From JBBECJ01 sp963763325 (lineage in GTDB: Bacteria > Chloroflexota > Chloroflexia > Thermomicrobiales > CFX8), in assembly GCA_963763325.1 (NCBI GenBank), contig CAVXOL010000019.1, positions 399,243 through 463,242 of the forward strand: 64,000 nucleotides of DNA. The letters run 5' to 3'. The position numbers and the translations under genes are program-made. Below the pieces are notes generated by a model. The model made no database searches, had not been told where the DNA came from, and saw only the letters and a program-made list of their open reading frames with translations. Positions 35,256 through 44,752 of the stretch are shown in pieces (the first letter of the stretch is position 1; the number at the start of each line of letters is the position of its first letter).

Positions 35256-36916
35256 TCACGCCGCCTGGCTCATCCGGCAGAAGCACGACGCCTGGATTGG
35301 CACGTCGGCGCGGGCGATGGCGAGGTCGAGGCGTTGGCGAATCATGCCGGCCAGCTCGTGCTTACCCTGGCGCAGCAGGCACTCGTGGTAGCCGTGCAGC
35401 GCCCAGACATTCTCCGGGTGCTGGCAGGAGCGCGGCAGGCTGTCGTCGAGGCCGAGATCGGCCCGGTAGACGGCTTCCGCTTCGTCGACGTGACCCTGCT
35501 CCAGCAGCAGCGCGCCGAGCGCATGGCGCGTCGGCTGCATCCATGCCCACGGCTCGGCGTACGGGAGGTTGTCTTCCAGATAGACGGCCCGGCGCAGGTG
35601 GTCAAACGCATCGGCGTGGTTCCCCTTGCGGTATTCCAGCTCACCGGCCAGCATCGCCCCGGCCACGGCGAAGATGTCGCTCATCGGAGTGTTCTGGAAC
35701 TGATAGGTGTCCGGAACCTGCGCGACAGCTGCGTCGAAGCGCTGCTGCTCGGCCTCGGCCTCGGCTACGTTTCCGGTTGCGGCGAGTGCAACGCTCTTCG
35801 CGTAGTGGATCATGGCGGTCGACGTGCAGTAGAGTGTCTGATCGGCCGGCAGCGGCAGGTCGATGATCTCCTGCCATTTGCCGAAGCGGATCAGCGCGTG
35901 CATCTTCATCGGCACGAACGGTTCCAGCCACCAGGCCATCGGCGGCACCTCGACCCGCAGCAGATCCTCCGGAATCATCTCGACCATCTCGTCGGCTGCC
36001 GCCAGCGCGACCTCCGACTGGCCGAGGAACATCGCGCCGTAGAGCGTGAAGTGGACGTTGTGGACGCGGTACATCGTGTAGAGGTTCATCACCCCTTCAC
36101 GCTCGGCGAACTTCCGGTCGACGACAGCCGCCTTCTGGTTCCACTCGATGACCGAGTGGTAGTGCCCGCACTGAATGTCGATATGGGTCGGCATGTGTTC
36201 GAGGTGGCCGGCGTCCGGCACCAGACCGCGCAGAAAGTCACCCGGTCGCAGCGCAGCTTCAGGCGTCGGCGACATCTCCATCAGGTGGATGTACATGTGC
36301 AGGACGCCTGGATGGGTGCGGCTGGCCGTCGTCGCCAGCGCGCGTTCGAGGATCTCCTTCGCTTCGAGCGTGCTGGCGCCTTCAGCCGGTGCGCCGGTCG
36401 GCTGATCCCAGAGCTGCCAGGGCGTCCGGTTCATCAGCGCCTCGGCGGCCAACGCCGCGATGTCGAGATCGTCGCCGAAGTCACGGTAGACGGCCCGCAT
36501 CGCGTCCGCGTAGTCGTCATTCCAGCCGCCAGAACTTCGAACGGCTCGGGCGGCTCCGGCGCCTGATAGCGGGACGCGAGCGCCTCGACCAGCCCGCGCT
36601 CGGCGGGGCTGGCGCCATCCAGCAACTCCATCGCCTGCCGGGTCACGGCGTAGGTTCGGGCGGTCGTCTGGGCCAGATCAATCTCGTCGAAATACTCCCA
36701 CGGCTTGTTGTAGTTCGGCCCGGCAGCGTAGGCGATCCCCCAGTACGCCATCGCGCAACCGGGGTCGGCGTCAGCCGCCCGCTCGAAGCAGCGCACCGCT
36801 TCCTCATGGTTGAACCCATAGGTCCAGTTCAACCCGCGATCGAACCAGAGCTGTGCATCCGGAGAAGACGTTGAGATAGTCCGGGTGTGGTTGCCAAGGT
36901 TGAAGTAGTCGGACAT
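35256..36916 (-). CDS. TPR protein, tandem copy 2 (one frameshift)
   Basis: About 553 residues and very similar to copies 1 and 3: same N-terminal SPDAQLWFDRGLNWTYGFNH, core HPGVLHMYIHLMEMSP and GHLEHMPTHIDIQCGHY, and C-terminal ASCFCRMSQAA. The N-terminal half (from ATG 36916, AAAGGAG upstream) and the C-terminal half (frame open 35256-36500) are joined by a one-base shift near 36530. Copies are head-to-tail on the minus strand with spacers of about 95 bases, which suggests local duplication. Confidence 0.8.
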
Positions 36917-36957
36917 CTTTCTGCTCCTTTGCGAGGTCAATGCGACCAGAATGTGCA

Positions 36958-36996
36958 TTCTCGTAGGGACAGGTCTGAGACCTGTCCCTACGAGAA
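36958..36996. repeat. Perfect 39-base palindrome between TPR copies
   Basis: Two 19-base arms (36958-36976 and 36978-36996) are exact complements around one central base. The core word is GTAGGGACAGGTCT. It lies between TPR copies 2 and 3. Imperfect versions of the same word occur in the element at 15858-15961, so it belongs to that family. Confidence 0.85.
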
Positions 36997-37005
36997 CACG
37001 CGAGA

Positions 37006-38663
37006 TCACGCCGCACAACAACTCGTGCGGCAATAGCACGATGCTTCAATCGGGACATCAGCGCGTGCGACGGCGAGGTCGAGGCGCTGCTTGATCATGC
37101 CGGCCAGTTCGTGCTTGCCCTGCCGTTGCAGGCATTCGTGGTAGCCGTGCAGGCTCCAGACGTTCTCCGGGTGCTGGTGGGCGCGGGGCAACGTGTCGTC
37201 GAGGCCGAGGTCGGCGCGGTAGACCGCTTCGGCTTCAGCGACGTGTCCCTGCTCCAGCAAGAGCGCACCGTAAGCGTGGCGCGGCGGCTGCATCCAGGCC
37301 CACGGTTCGGCGTAGACCAGGTTGTCGGAGCGGTCGATTGACTCACGCAGGTGGGCGAAGGCGGCGTCGTAGTTCCCCTTGCGGTACTCCAGCTCACCGG
37401 CCAGCATCGCCTCGGCGACGCCGAGGATGTCGAGGCAGGTGTTGTTCTGGAAGAAGCGCGTCTCCGGAACTCGCCCAACGGCGGCCTTGTAGAGCGCCTG
37501 CTGCTCCTCCGCCTCGGCGATTCGCCCTGTCGCCGAGTACGCCACACCCTTGGCGTAGTGGATCATCGCGGTCGTGACGCAATACAGTTCCTGATCCTCC
37601 GGCAGCGACATCTCGATGATCTCCTGCCAGCGGCCGAAGCGGATCAGCGCGTGCGGCTTGATCGAGAAGCGGCCCTCCAGCCGGTCGGCCATCGGCGGCA
37701 CCTTGACGTTCAGTAGCTCGACCGGGATCGTCGCCGTCATCTCGTCGGCCGCTTCGAGCGCGATCTCCGACTGGCCGAGGAACATCGCGCCATAGAGCTT
37801 GAAGTGGACGTTGTGGGTCCGGTAGAGCGTGTAGATGTTCATCGCGCCCTGCCGCTCGACGAACTTCCGGTCGGCATCGATCGCGGCCTGATTGCAGTCA
37901 ACGACCGTCTGGTAGTGCCCGCAGAGCACGTCAATGTGAGTCGACATGTGCCGCAGGTGGCCGGCGTCGGGAATCAGATCGCGCAGCCGGTCGGCGACGG
38001 TCAGCGCCCGTTCGGGCCAGGGTGACATCTCCATTAGATGGATGTACATGTGCAGAACACCTGGGTGGGTCCTGCTGGCCGGATTCTCCAATGCGCGTTC
38101 CAGCACCTCCTTTGCTTCAAGCGTGCTGGCGCCGTCGGCGGGGCCACGGGCGTGGAGGTCCCAGAGGCGCCAGGGTGTCCGGTTCATCAGTGCCTCGGCG
38201 AACAGGGCCGCGACATCCAGGTTGTCGCCGTACTCCCGGTAGACCGCCCGCATCGCGTCGGCGTAGTCGTCGCTCCAGACCTGAAGATCGTCGGCCGGCG
38301 TCGTCGATTGGTAGCGGTTGGCGATGGCGCGTGATGAGCGCCTGATCCGCCGGACCGGCCTTGTCGATCAGCCGGGTTGCCTGCTCGACGGCCCAGACCG
38401 TCTTCGTCAGCATCGCCGCCATCGACTGCTCGTCGATCTGGTGCCAGGCGCGGTTGTAGTTCGGTCCGGCAGCGTAGGCGATTCCCCACCAGGCCATCGC
38501 ACACTCCGGGTCGGCTTCAAGGGCCGCTTCGAAACAGCGTACCGCTTCCTCGTGGTTGAAGCCGTAGGTCCAGAGCAGGCCACGGTCGAACCAGCAGCTG
38601 TGCGTCCGGCGACGAAGTTGCGATCGGCGAAGTGTAACACCCAAGGTCGTAGTAGCTCGTCAT
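37006..38663 (-). CDS. TPR protein, tandem copy 3 (two frameshifts)
   Basis: About 552 residues. The N-terminus from ATG 38663 (GGAGGTAAACG, strong ribosome site) reads MTSYYDLGCYTSPIATSSPD. One-base shifts near 38600 and 38332 restore WFDRGLLWTYGFNHEEAVRC and SDDYADAMRAVYREYGDN. The core HPGVLHMYIHLMEMSP and GHLRHMSTHIDVLCGHY is intact. The tail ASCYCRTSCCAA has extra cysteines compared with copies 1 and 2. Both shifts are near repeated short runs, again suggesting sequencing error. Confidence 0.78.
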
Positions 38664-38987
38664 CGTTTACCTCCTGTCTGAACCGGCACTGGATCATTTC
38701 TGGTGTCGAGAAGATTGCCCACGTTCATGCCACGCAAGCGAGGTGCAAGGTCATCGTGATCGTCACACGACGCAGCATGACTGTTCACGCCCACCGCGAC
38801 AAGGGCAATACTGCTCACTTTACCAACCGGCACACCGCGACCGACTGTCGGGTTTCCTGGTCCGCATGTATCACGCTGTTGCGTTGCATCGTAACACGGT
38901 CGATTGTGACGGATACCGGTCAACCTTCGGTATCGTTCTGATGGCAAAACAGGTCAGTGTCACGAGAGCGGAGAGGCCGGACGGACG
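38664..38987. other. 324-base intergenic region, nothing recognised
   Basis: Divergent space between TPR copy 3 and the VOC gene. Both strands have open frames of 80-95 codons, but their residues are Cys/Arg/His-rich and unlike proteins. No clear promoter boxes or hairpins were identified. Confidence 0.4.
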
Positions 38988-39424
38988 ATGAAACCACATG
39001 TCACCCTGATCACACTGGGCGTAACGGATTTACAGCGATCGCTGGAGTTCTATCGCGATGGCCTGGGGCTGCCGACGAAGGGAATCGTTGGAGACGAATT
39101 CGATGGCGGTTCGGTCGTCGTTCTTCAAGCTCGACGGTGGGCTGGTGCTCGGACTCTTCCCGCGCCCGGAATTACTCAAGGACGCAAACCTCGACGCCAC
39201 GGACAGCGGCAGTCGACCCCAGACACGGCCACGTTCAGCCTCGCCCACAATGTCGACTCGAAGGAGGAGGTCGACCAGGTCATGCGAGGAGGCGGCTGAC
39301 TGCTGGGGCAACCATCACCGCCGATGCCCGCGACAAGGACTGGGGCGGATATTCCGGCTACTTCCAGGATCCGGACGGGTTCCTCTGGGAAGTCGCCTGG
39401 AATCCCGGCGGCTTCGGTGATTAA
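38988..39424 (+). CDS. VOC-family (glyoxalase-like) protein (three frameshifts)
   Basis: About 145 residues. The opening HVTLITLGVTDLQRSLEFYRDGLGLP is the VOC metal-site beta-alpha motif. The reading then moves to FKLDGGLVLGLFPRPELLKD (frame +1), back to FSLAHNVDSKEEVDQVM, and finally to DWGGYSGYFQDPDGFLWEVAWNPGG, the closing VOC motif with the acidic ligand in FLWEV. Three indels within about 270 bases. The family includes glyoxalase I, dioxygenases and resistance proteins. Stop at 39422-39424, 18 bases before the ferredoxin reductase gene. Confidence 0.75.
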
Positions 39425-39442
39425 AGGTGAGAGCGAGAACTG

Positions 39443-40665
39443 ATGAGTCACACGATCGTCATTGCCGGCGCCAGCATCACTGGAGCGCGAGCGGCGGAGA
39501 CACTGCGCGCGGACGGCTTTGATGGCCGGATCGTCCTGGTCGGCGCCGAGCCGGAGCCGCCCTACGAACGGCCACCACTCTCGAAAGGCTTCCTGCAAGG
39601 CGACGGTCGAGCGAGAGCCGAGTTCACGCTGCATGACATCGACTGGTACGAGCAGCAGGGGATCGAGCTCACGGCTCGGCACACGAGGCGACATCGCTCG
39701 ACATAACCGCCAAGACCATCACGCTGGATGGTGGCGCGTCGCTCACCTACGACCAGCTCCTGATCGCGACCGGCGCGACACCTAGGCGATTGGCGATTCC
39801 GGGCAGCGATCTGGCCGGCATCCACTACCTGCGCTCGGTGGCCGATGCCCGCGCGATTCGCGATCGGCTGGAATCGGCCACGGACGTCGTCATCGTCGGG
39901 ATGGGCTTCATCGGCGCCGAGATCGCCGCCGTCGCCCGCCAGGCCGGGAAGGAGGTCGTCGCGCTCGAAGCGAGCGAGCTACCGATGCTGGCGGCACTCG
40001 GTCATGAGGCCGCGACACGCATGGCCCGGATCCATCGCGAGCACGGCGTCGACCTACGGCTCAACGCCGTTGTAACCGCGTTCCGGGGCGATGACCGGGT
40101 CGAGCAGGTCGAAACGGCGTCCGGAGAGACAATCGACTGCGATCTGGTTATCGTCGGGATAGGTGTCGAGCCGGCTACGGACTGGCTCGGCGGATCCGGC
40201 ATCCGAATCGAGCGCGGTGTCGTCATCGACGAGTTCTGCCGGACAAACGTCCCGGATGTCTTTGCCGCGGGTGATGTCGCCCGATCGTGGCACCCTGGCT
40301 ACGGCGAGTACCTACTGGTCGAGCATTTCGACAACGCCGGTAATCAGGGCACTGCCGCCGCAAAGAGCATGCTCGGGAAGGGTGAGCCTTACGCGCCGCT
40401 GCCGTACTTCTGGTCCGACCAGTACGACCTCTCGCTCCAGTTCGCCGGCCACAACGCCGGCCACGATCAGGTCGTCACCCGTGGGACCGCCGAATCCGGC
40501 TCGTGGTCCGCCTTCTACCTGCGCGCCGGCCGCTTCGTCGCTGCCCTCTCGGTCAACCGCTTCAAGGACTTTTCCGCCGCCCGCCGCCTCCTGCGAGCCG
40601 GGAAAGATGTCAGCGCCGACCAGTTGGCCGACGAGGACGTTGAGTTGAAGACGTTGTTGCGATAA
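39443..40665 (+). CDS. FAD-dependent ferredoxin/rhodocoxin-type reductase (one frameshift)
   Basis: About 407 residues. IVIAGASITGARAAETLRADGFDGRIVLVG is the FAD-binding GxGxxG-like fold with the GASxTG form typical of rhodocoxin or putidaredoxin reductases. PYERPPLSKGFLQG and QLLIATGATPRRL follow. The NAD site is VVIVGMGFIGAEIAAVARQAG. The C-terminal reductase domain ends PYFWSDQYDLSLQFAG. A shift near 39683 joins the 39443-39706 frame to the 39690-40665 frame. It would pass electrons from NAD(P)H to a ferredoxin, for example for a P450 or dioxygenase; none is nearby. ATG 39443 is preceded by AAAGGTGAGAGCG. Confidence 0.88.
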
Positions 40666-40778
40666 ATGCCAGAGCTGCGTCTCGCCTGCATCGCGTCAGG
40701 TATCATCGCCCCGGTCAGGCACGACAGGAGCAGCGCGATGGCGCGACGGATAGGGATCAGGCTGGGCTGGGTGCGGTG

Positions 40779-42698
40779 ATGGCTATCCGCGCCGGCGAGA
40801 AGCCGACGGACGCGCCCTACAAGCCGATTGGCGACTACGCGCTGATTGGTGACTGCCGATCGGCGGCACTGGTTGCCCGCGATGGCTCGATCGACTGGCT
40901 CGCCTGGCCGCGCTTCGATAGCCCCAGTCTGTTCTGTGCGTTGCTCGACAGCGAGCGCGGGGGTACCTTCCGGATCCGGCCAGCCGACCAGTTCCGATCG
41001 ACGCGCCGCTACCTGCCCGATACCGCCATTCTCGAAACCGCCTTCGTGACCGACAGCGGCGTCTGCATCGTGCGCGACCTGATGCCGGTCGCTGCCGAAG
41101 CGGACAAGCGCAGCACACTGCTGCCGGAGCACGAACTACTGCGTGAGATCGAAGGGATCGAAGGCGAGGTCGCTCTCGACATCTTCTGTGACCCACAGCC
41201 GGAATATGGCCGCAAGCGCGTGACGTTCCAGCAGCGCGGCGCGCTCGGCCTGGCCTGCTCCAGTGACGGAGGTGTCCTCTACCTGCGCTCCGACCTGCCG
41301 GACGGGCTGGAAATCGCTAGCGATGGCGCGGTCGCTCAGGCACAGGTCACGATCAGAGCAGGCCAGCGTGCGTATGTGTCACTCTCCTTCGCAATGGAAG
41401 CTCCAGCCGTCATTCCCCCACTTGGCGAGGCCGCCCGCGAGCGGCTGGAACGCACCCATGCATGGTGGCGGGCGTGGACAAAGCAATGTACTTACACTGG
41501 CCCACATCGAGACCTCGTCTGTCGTAGCGCGCTGACACTCAAGCTGCTGACCTATGCCCCATCTGGTGCGATCGTCGCTGCGCCGACGACATCATTGCCG
41601 GAACAGATCGGCGGCGAAAAGAACTGGGACTACCGCTATTGCTGGCTGCGCGATGCCGCGTTGACTTTGCGGGCGCTCTGGGGAGTCGGTTTCAACGAAG
41701 AGGCCGAGGCGTTCGTCTCATGGGTATTGCATGCCACCCGGCTGACCTGGCCGGAGTTGCAGGTTGTCTACGACGTTCACGGCCGCAATGGTCTCCGCGA
41801 GCGCGACCTGGTCCACCTGGAGGGTTACGCCGGCTCACGTCCTGTCCGGGCCGGCAACGATGCGCGCAACCAGTACCAGCTCGACATTTATGGGGAAGTC
41901 GCCGATGTCGCCCTCCAGTACGCCCAACACGGCGGACACTTCGACGCCGACGCCGTCAAGCTGCTGCGGGGCATCGCCGACACGATCAGCGCCCAGTGGC
42001 GCAACCCGGACGCCGGGATCTGGGAATCGCGCGGCGAGCCGGAACACTACACGCATTCAAAGGTGCTCTGCTGGGTCGCGCTCGACCGGCTGATCATGCT
42101 GCGCGACCGCTTCGGGCTCGACATCGCCGCTGACCGGCTGATCGCCGAACGCGGAACACTGCGGGCCGAGATCGAGGCACGCGGCTACAATGAGCGACTC
42201 GGCAGCTACACACGCTCGTTCAACGATGACACTGTCGATGCCAGCCTGCTGTCGCTGCCGCTGTATGGCTACCTCGACGCAACGCACCTGCGGATGCGTT
42301 CGACGTTCGACCGGATCCAACGCGAGTTGGGATCCGGTCCGCACAACGAATTGATCTACCGCAACCTGCCGGCTGATGGAGTCCCGGACGAAGGCAGCTT
42401 CGGAATCTGTGCCTTCTGGGCCGTCGAATGCCTCGCGCTGGCCGGCGACATCGACGCCGCTACTACACGCTTCGAGCACCTTCTCGCCTACGCCAACGAT
42501 GTCGGCCTCTACGCCGAAGAGATCGACACCTCGACTGGCGCCGCCCTCGGCAACTTCCCACAGGGCTTCACTCACATTGGCCTCATCAACGCCGCCCTCG
42601 CCATTCGAGATGCGCACGAGCGGGAGCGGGCGAAGGTCGGCATCCGGGCCGGGGACCCGCGCACGGGTGACGGAAGTGGGAGCCGGCGAAGAGGATGA
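40779..42698 (+). CDS. Glycoside hydrolase family 15 protein (trehalase/glucoamylase-like)
   Basis: 639 residues with an intact GH15 pattern. The N-terminal domain IGDYALIGDCRSAALVARDGSIDWLAWPRFDSPSLFC is standard in bacterial trehalase-type GH15. The catalytic domain follows, with GGEKNWDYRYCWLRDAALTLRAL and EGYAGSRPVRAGNDARNQYQLDIYGEVAD. Later come SYTRSFNDDTVDASLL and the catalytic base region PDEGSFGICAFWAVECLALAG. Such proteins cleave glucose from maltodextrin or trehalose. The start is ATG 40779; GTG 40776 is equally possible. The C-terminal residues (AGDPRTGDGSGSRRRG) run into a short-unit array. Confidence 0.93.
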   Translation: MAIRAGEKPTDAPYKPIGDYALIGDCRSAALVARDGSIDWLAWPRFDSPSLFCALLDSERGGTFRIRPADQFRSTRRYLPDTAILETAFVTDSGVCIVRDLMPVAAEADKRSTLLPEHELLREIEGIEGEVALDIFCDPQPEYGRKRVTFQQRGALGLACSSDGGVLYLRSDLPDGLEIASDGAVAQAQVTIRAGQRAYVSLSFAMEAPAVIPPLGEAARERLERTHAWWRAWTKQCTYTGPHRDLVCRSALTLKLLTYAPSGAIVAAPTTSLPEQIGGEKNWDYRYCWLRDAALTLRALWGVGFNEEAEAFVSWVLHATRLTWPELQVVYDVHGRNGLRERDLVHLEGYAGSRPVRAGNDARNQYQLDIYGEVADVALQYAQHGGHFDADAVKLLRGIADTISAQWRNPDAGIWESRGEPEHYTHSKVLCWVALDRLIMLRDRFGLDIAADRLIAERGTLRAEIEARGYNERLGSYTRSFNDDTVDASLLSLPLYGYLDATHLRMRSTFDRIQRELGSGPHNELIYRNLPADGVPDEGSFGICAFWAVECLALAGDIDAATTRFEHLLAYANDVGLYAEEIDTSTGAALGNFPQGFTHIGLINAALAIRDAHERERAKVGIRAGDPRTGDGSGSRRRG

Positions 42699-42700
42699 TA

Positions 42701-42775
42701 GAGGCATAGGACATGTGGGGCGAGGCATCGGGGAAGACCAAACCTCGTGCCTCGTCCCTCATGCCCCATGCCTGA
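42701..42775. repeat. Inverted short-unit array (GAGGCAT type)
   Basis: Left arm 42701-42732 carries GGCATAGGACATGTGGGG and GAGGCAT units. Right arm 42741-42775 carries the complementary GCCTCGTCCCTCATGCCCC. The arms pair with several mismatches. It follows directly on the GH15 gene stop. Confidence 0.65.
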
Positions 42776-42828
42776 TCACAAATCCCCGTACAATGCAGAA
42801 TGGCATGACGCGAGAGAGGGAACACCAC

Positions 42829-43296
42829 GTGGACTGGGGAAGCGTCCTGCTCTGGGGTTTTGTCGCGACCGTCTTCCTGACCGGCATCATGTCCGGCAGC
42901 CAGGGCGCGCACCTGACCCGAATGAGCATCCCCTACATGCTTGGCACAATCTTCAGTACCGACCGTGACCGCGCCCGGCTGATTGGCATGCTGGTTCACT
43001 TCGCCAACGGCTGGGCGTTCGCCCTGCTCTATGCCGCTGCCTTTGAGGCCTGGGACCGGGCGACGTGGTGGCTCGGAGCCGGGATCGGGCTCGTCCAGGC
43101 TGCCTTCGTCCTGACGGCCGCGATGTCGATCCTGCCGGGCATGCACCCACGGATGGCCGGCGAGACAAGTGGCCCAACGCCGACCCGCCAACTCGAGCCG
43201 CCCGGCTTCCTGGCCCTCAACTACGGCGTCCGAACCCCCATCGTCATCGTCCTCGCCCACCTGGCCTATGGCGCGATCCTCGGTACGTTCTACTAA
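42829..43296 (+). CDS. Small membrane protein of unknown family
   Basis: About 155 residues with four hydrophobic helices (GSVLLWGFVATVFLTGIMSG, MLVHFANGWAFALLYAAAFEAW, WLGAGIGLVQAAFVLTAAMS, PIVIVLAHLAYGAILGTFY). Histidines at helix ends (AHLTRMSIPYMLG, HFANGW, HPRMAG, AHLAYG) recur in related DUF-type membrane proteins, for which I cannot name a function. GTG 42829, with GAGGGAACACC upstream, is preferred over ATG 42805 or 42793. Confidence 0.65.
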   Translation: MDWGSVLLWGFVATVFLTGIMSGSQGAHLTRMSIPYMLGTIFSTDRDRARLIGMLVHFANGWAFALLYAAAFEAWDRATWWLGAGIGLVQAAFVLTAAMSILPGMHPRMAGETSGPTPTRQLEPPGFLALNYGVRTPIVIVLAHLAYGAILGTFY

Positions 43297-43327
43297 CGCC
43301 TGCCGATATCCTCATTGCAGCGACACG

Positions 43328-44321
43328 TCAGCCAGCAGTGACGCGCGGCATGACTTCCTCGGCCAGCAGGCGGAAGGTTTCGGTGTCGGCGGCGTCGAGT
43401 GACTGGCAGACGAAGTGCTGGACGCCGGCATCGATCATCGATCGGTAATAGGCAGCGACCTGCTCGGGTGTGCCGACGATGCGCGAGTAGCGTTGGTCTT
43501 CGGTAAGGCCGTTCGGGATAGTAGCGCGCCAGCTTCGCCTGGGCTTCGGCCTCGGTCTCGGCGATCATCAGCCAGGGCGTGAAGTGCGTTCGCAGGATGT
43601 CGTCGTAGGGGCGGCCGATCGCTTCGCAGTGCTGCTTGAGGACCGCATACTTGTGCCGGACATCGTCAGGGGTTCGGACGCCGCCAATCTGCGGTGATGG
43701 CCCGAAGTTGCAGGCGTCGGCATACATCGCCACCTGCCGGAGCGTCACCCGTTCACCCGCGCCAGCGATCATCAGCGGTGGATGCGGCTGCTCGACTGGC
43801 GCGGGTGTAATGCGCGCATTCGTAACCTGGTAGTGCCGGCCGCTGTAGCTGAACGGCGCATCGCCCCAGACACCAGCGATAATCTCCAGGGCCTCGACGA
43901 GCGCGGCGTGTCGCTCGGGTGTCGGTGGATACGCCATTCCAAGCTCGCCGAACTCCGGAACGTCCCAGCCAATTCCAAGGCCAAGCACCGTCCTGCCGCC
44001 ACTCAGGTGGTCGAGGTCTGCCGCCTGCCTGGCCGTCATGACCGGATGGCGGTAGAGGACGCAGTTGACCACCGATCCGAGACGGACACGTTCGGTCGTC
44101 ACCGCCAGCGCCGCCAGATGCATCCAGACTTCGGTCGCATGAGCCGGGTGATCTCCGATGTAGAACGCATCCAGCCCCAACGCATCAACCAGCCGTCCGG
44201 CTGCAAGCACCCGCGCGCCTGGGTGAGGGTCATCGGGTCTGGCGAACGCCTGCACGCCAAACGTCACCCGCTCGGACCGCTCGGACACCCACGGGTGCGG
44301 CGCGTCTCCAACCCACTTCAT
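43328..44321 (-). CDS. LLM class flavin-dependent oxidoreductase (one frameshift)
   Basis: About 331 residues: ERVTFGVQAFARPDDPHPGARV, IGDHPAHATEVWMHLAALAVTTERVRLGSVVNCVLYRHPVMTARQAADLDHLSGGRTVLGLGIGWDVPEF and PLMIAGAGERVTLRQVAMYAD are family marks. A shift near 43510 moves the frame to NGLTEDQRYSRIVGTPEQVA and ...EEVMPRVTAG, ending at 43328. It is distinct in wording from the LLM gene at 19575. The start is ATG 44321 (MKWVGDAPHPWVSE, AAGGG upstream); ATG 44363 is an alternative. Confidence 0.85.
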
Positions 44322-44752
44322 CCAGACCAACCCTTCACTGGAAACGGCACTACCAACCTTCATCCTGCGCCTGGAATGCGCGGTCAGCAAGGGCCAGCTC
44401 GGCCACAGAGCGCAGTGCCACCGGAGTTATTAGCGCCGAGGAAACAATCGCAGTGCCGCGCATGGCAGCGTATCATGTGAGTCATCGTCGGTTCAGATGG
44501 GCCTCCCCGGCTCGTGTTCAGCAGGCAACAGGCGCACAGCAGGCCATCTGTGCCCTGAGACACGTGACGTCCAGCCGGTGAGAATGATGTCTTTACCGAC
44601 AGTTGTCGCCATCAGGAAGAATGTTGGATGCACGCCCGTACGCAGGTAGACGCGCAACTGCGCCTTCAAGATCTGGAAGCGGCGCCACCGACCGCCGCAC
44701 CTGATCGCGTCCGCGTGCCGTTCCACATGAGCCTCTCGCTCGTGATCCACAC
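44322..44752. other. 431-base intergenic region, nothing recognised
   Basis: Divergent spacer between the LLM gene and the PAS-GGDEF-EAL gene. No tandem array or strong hairpin was found, and the open frames on both strands look like compositional shadows. If the LLM gene starts at 44363 the spacer is 390 bases. Confidence 0.4.

Noticed and set aside
35112..36566. 484-codon plus-strand open frame opposite TPR copy 2
   Set aside because: It is an antisense shadow of the TPR gene, made long by GC-rich codon use; the residues (Arg/His/Val-rich, no motif) have no protein character, and the minus frame matches copies 1 and 3.
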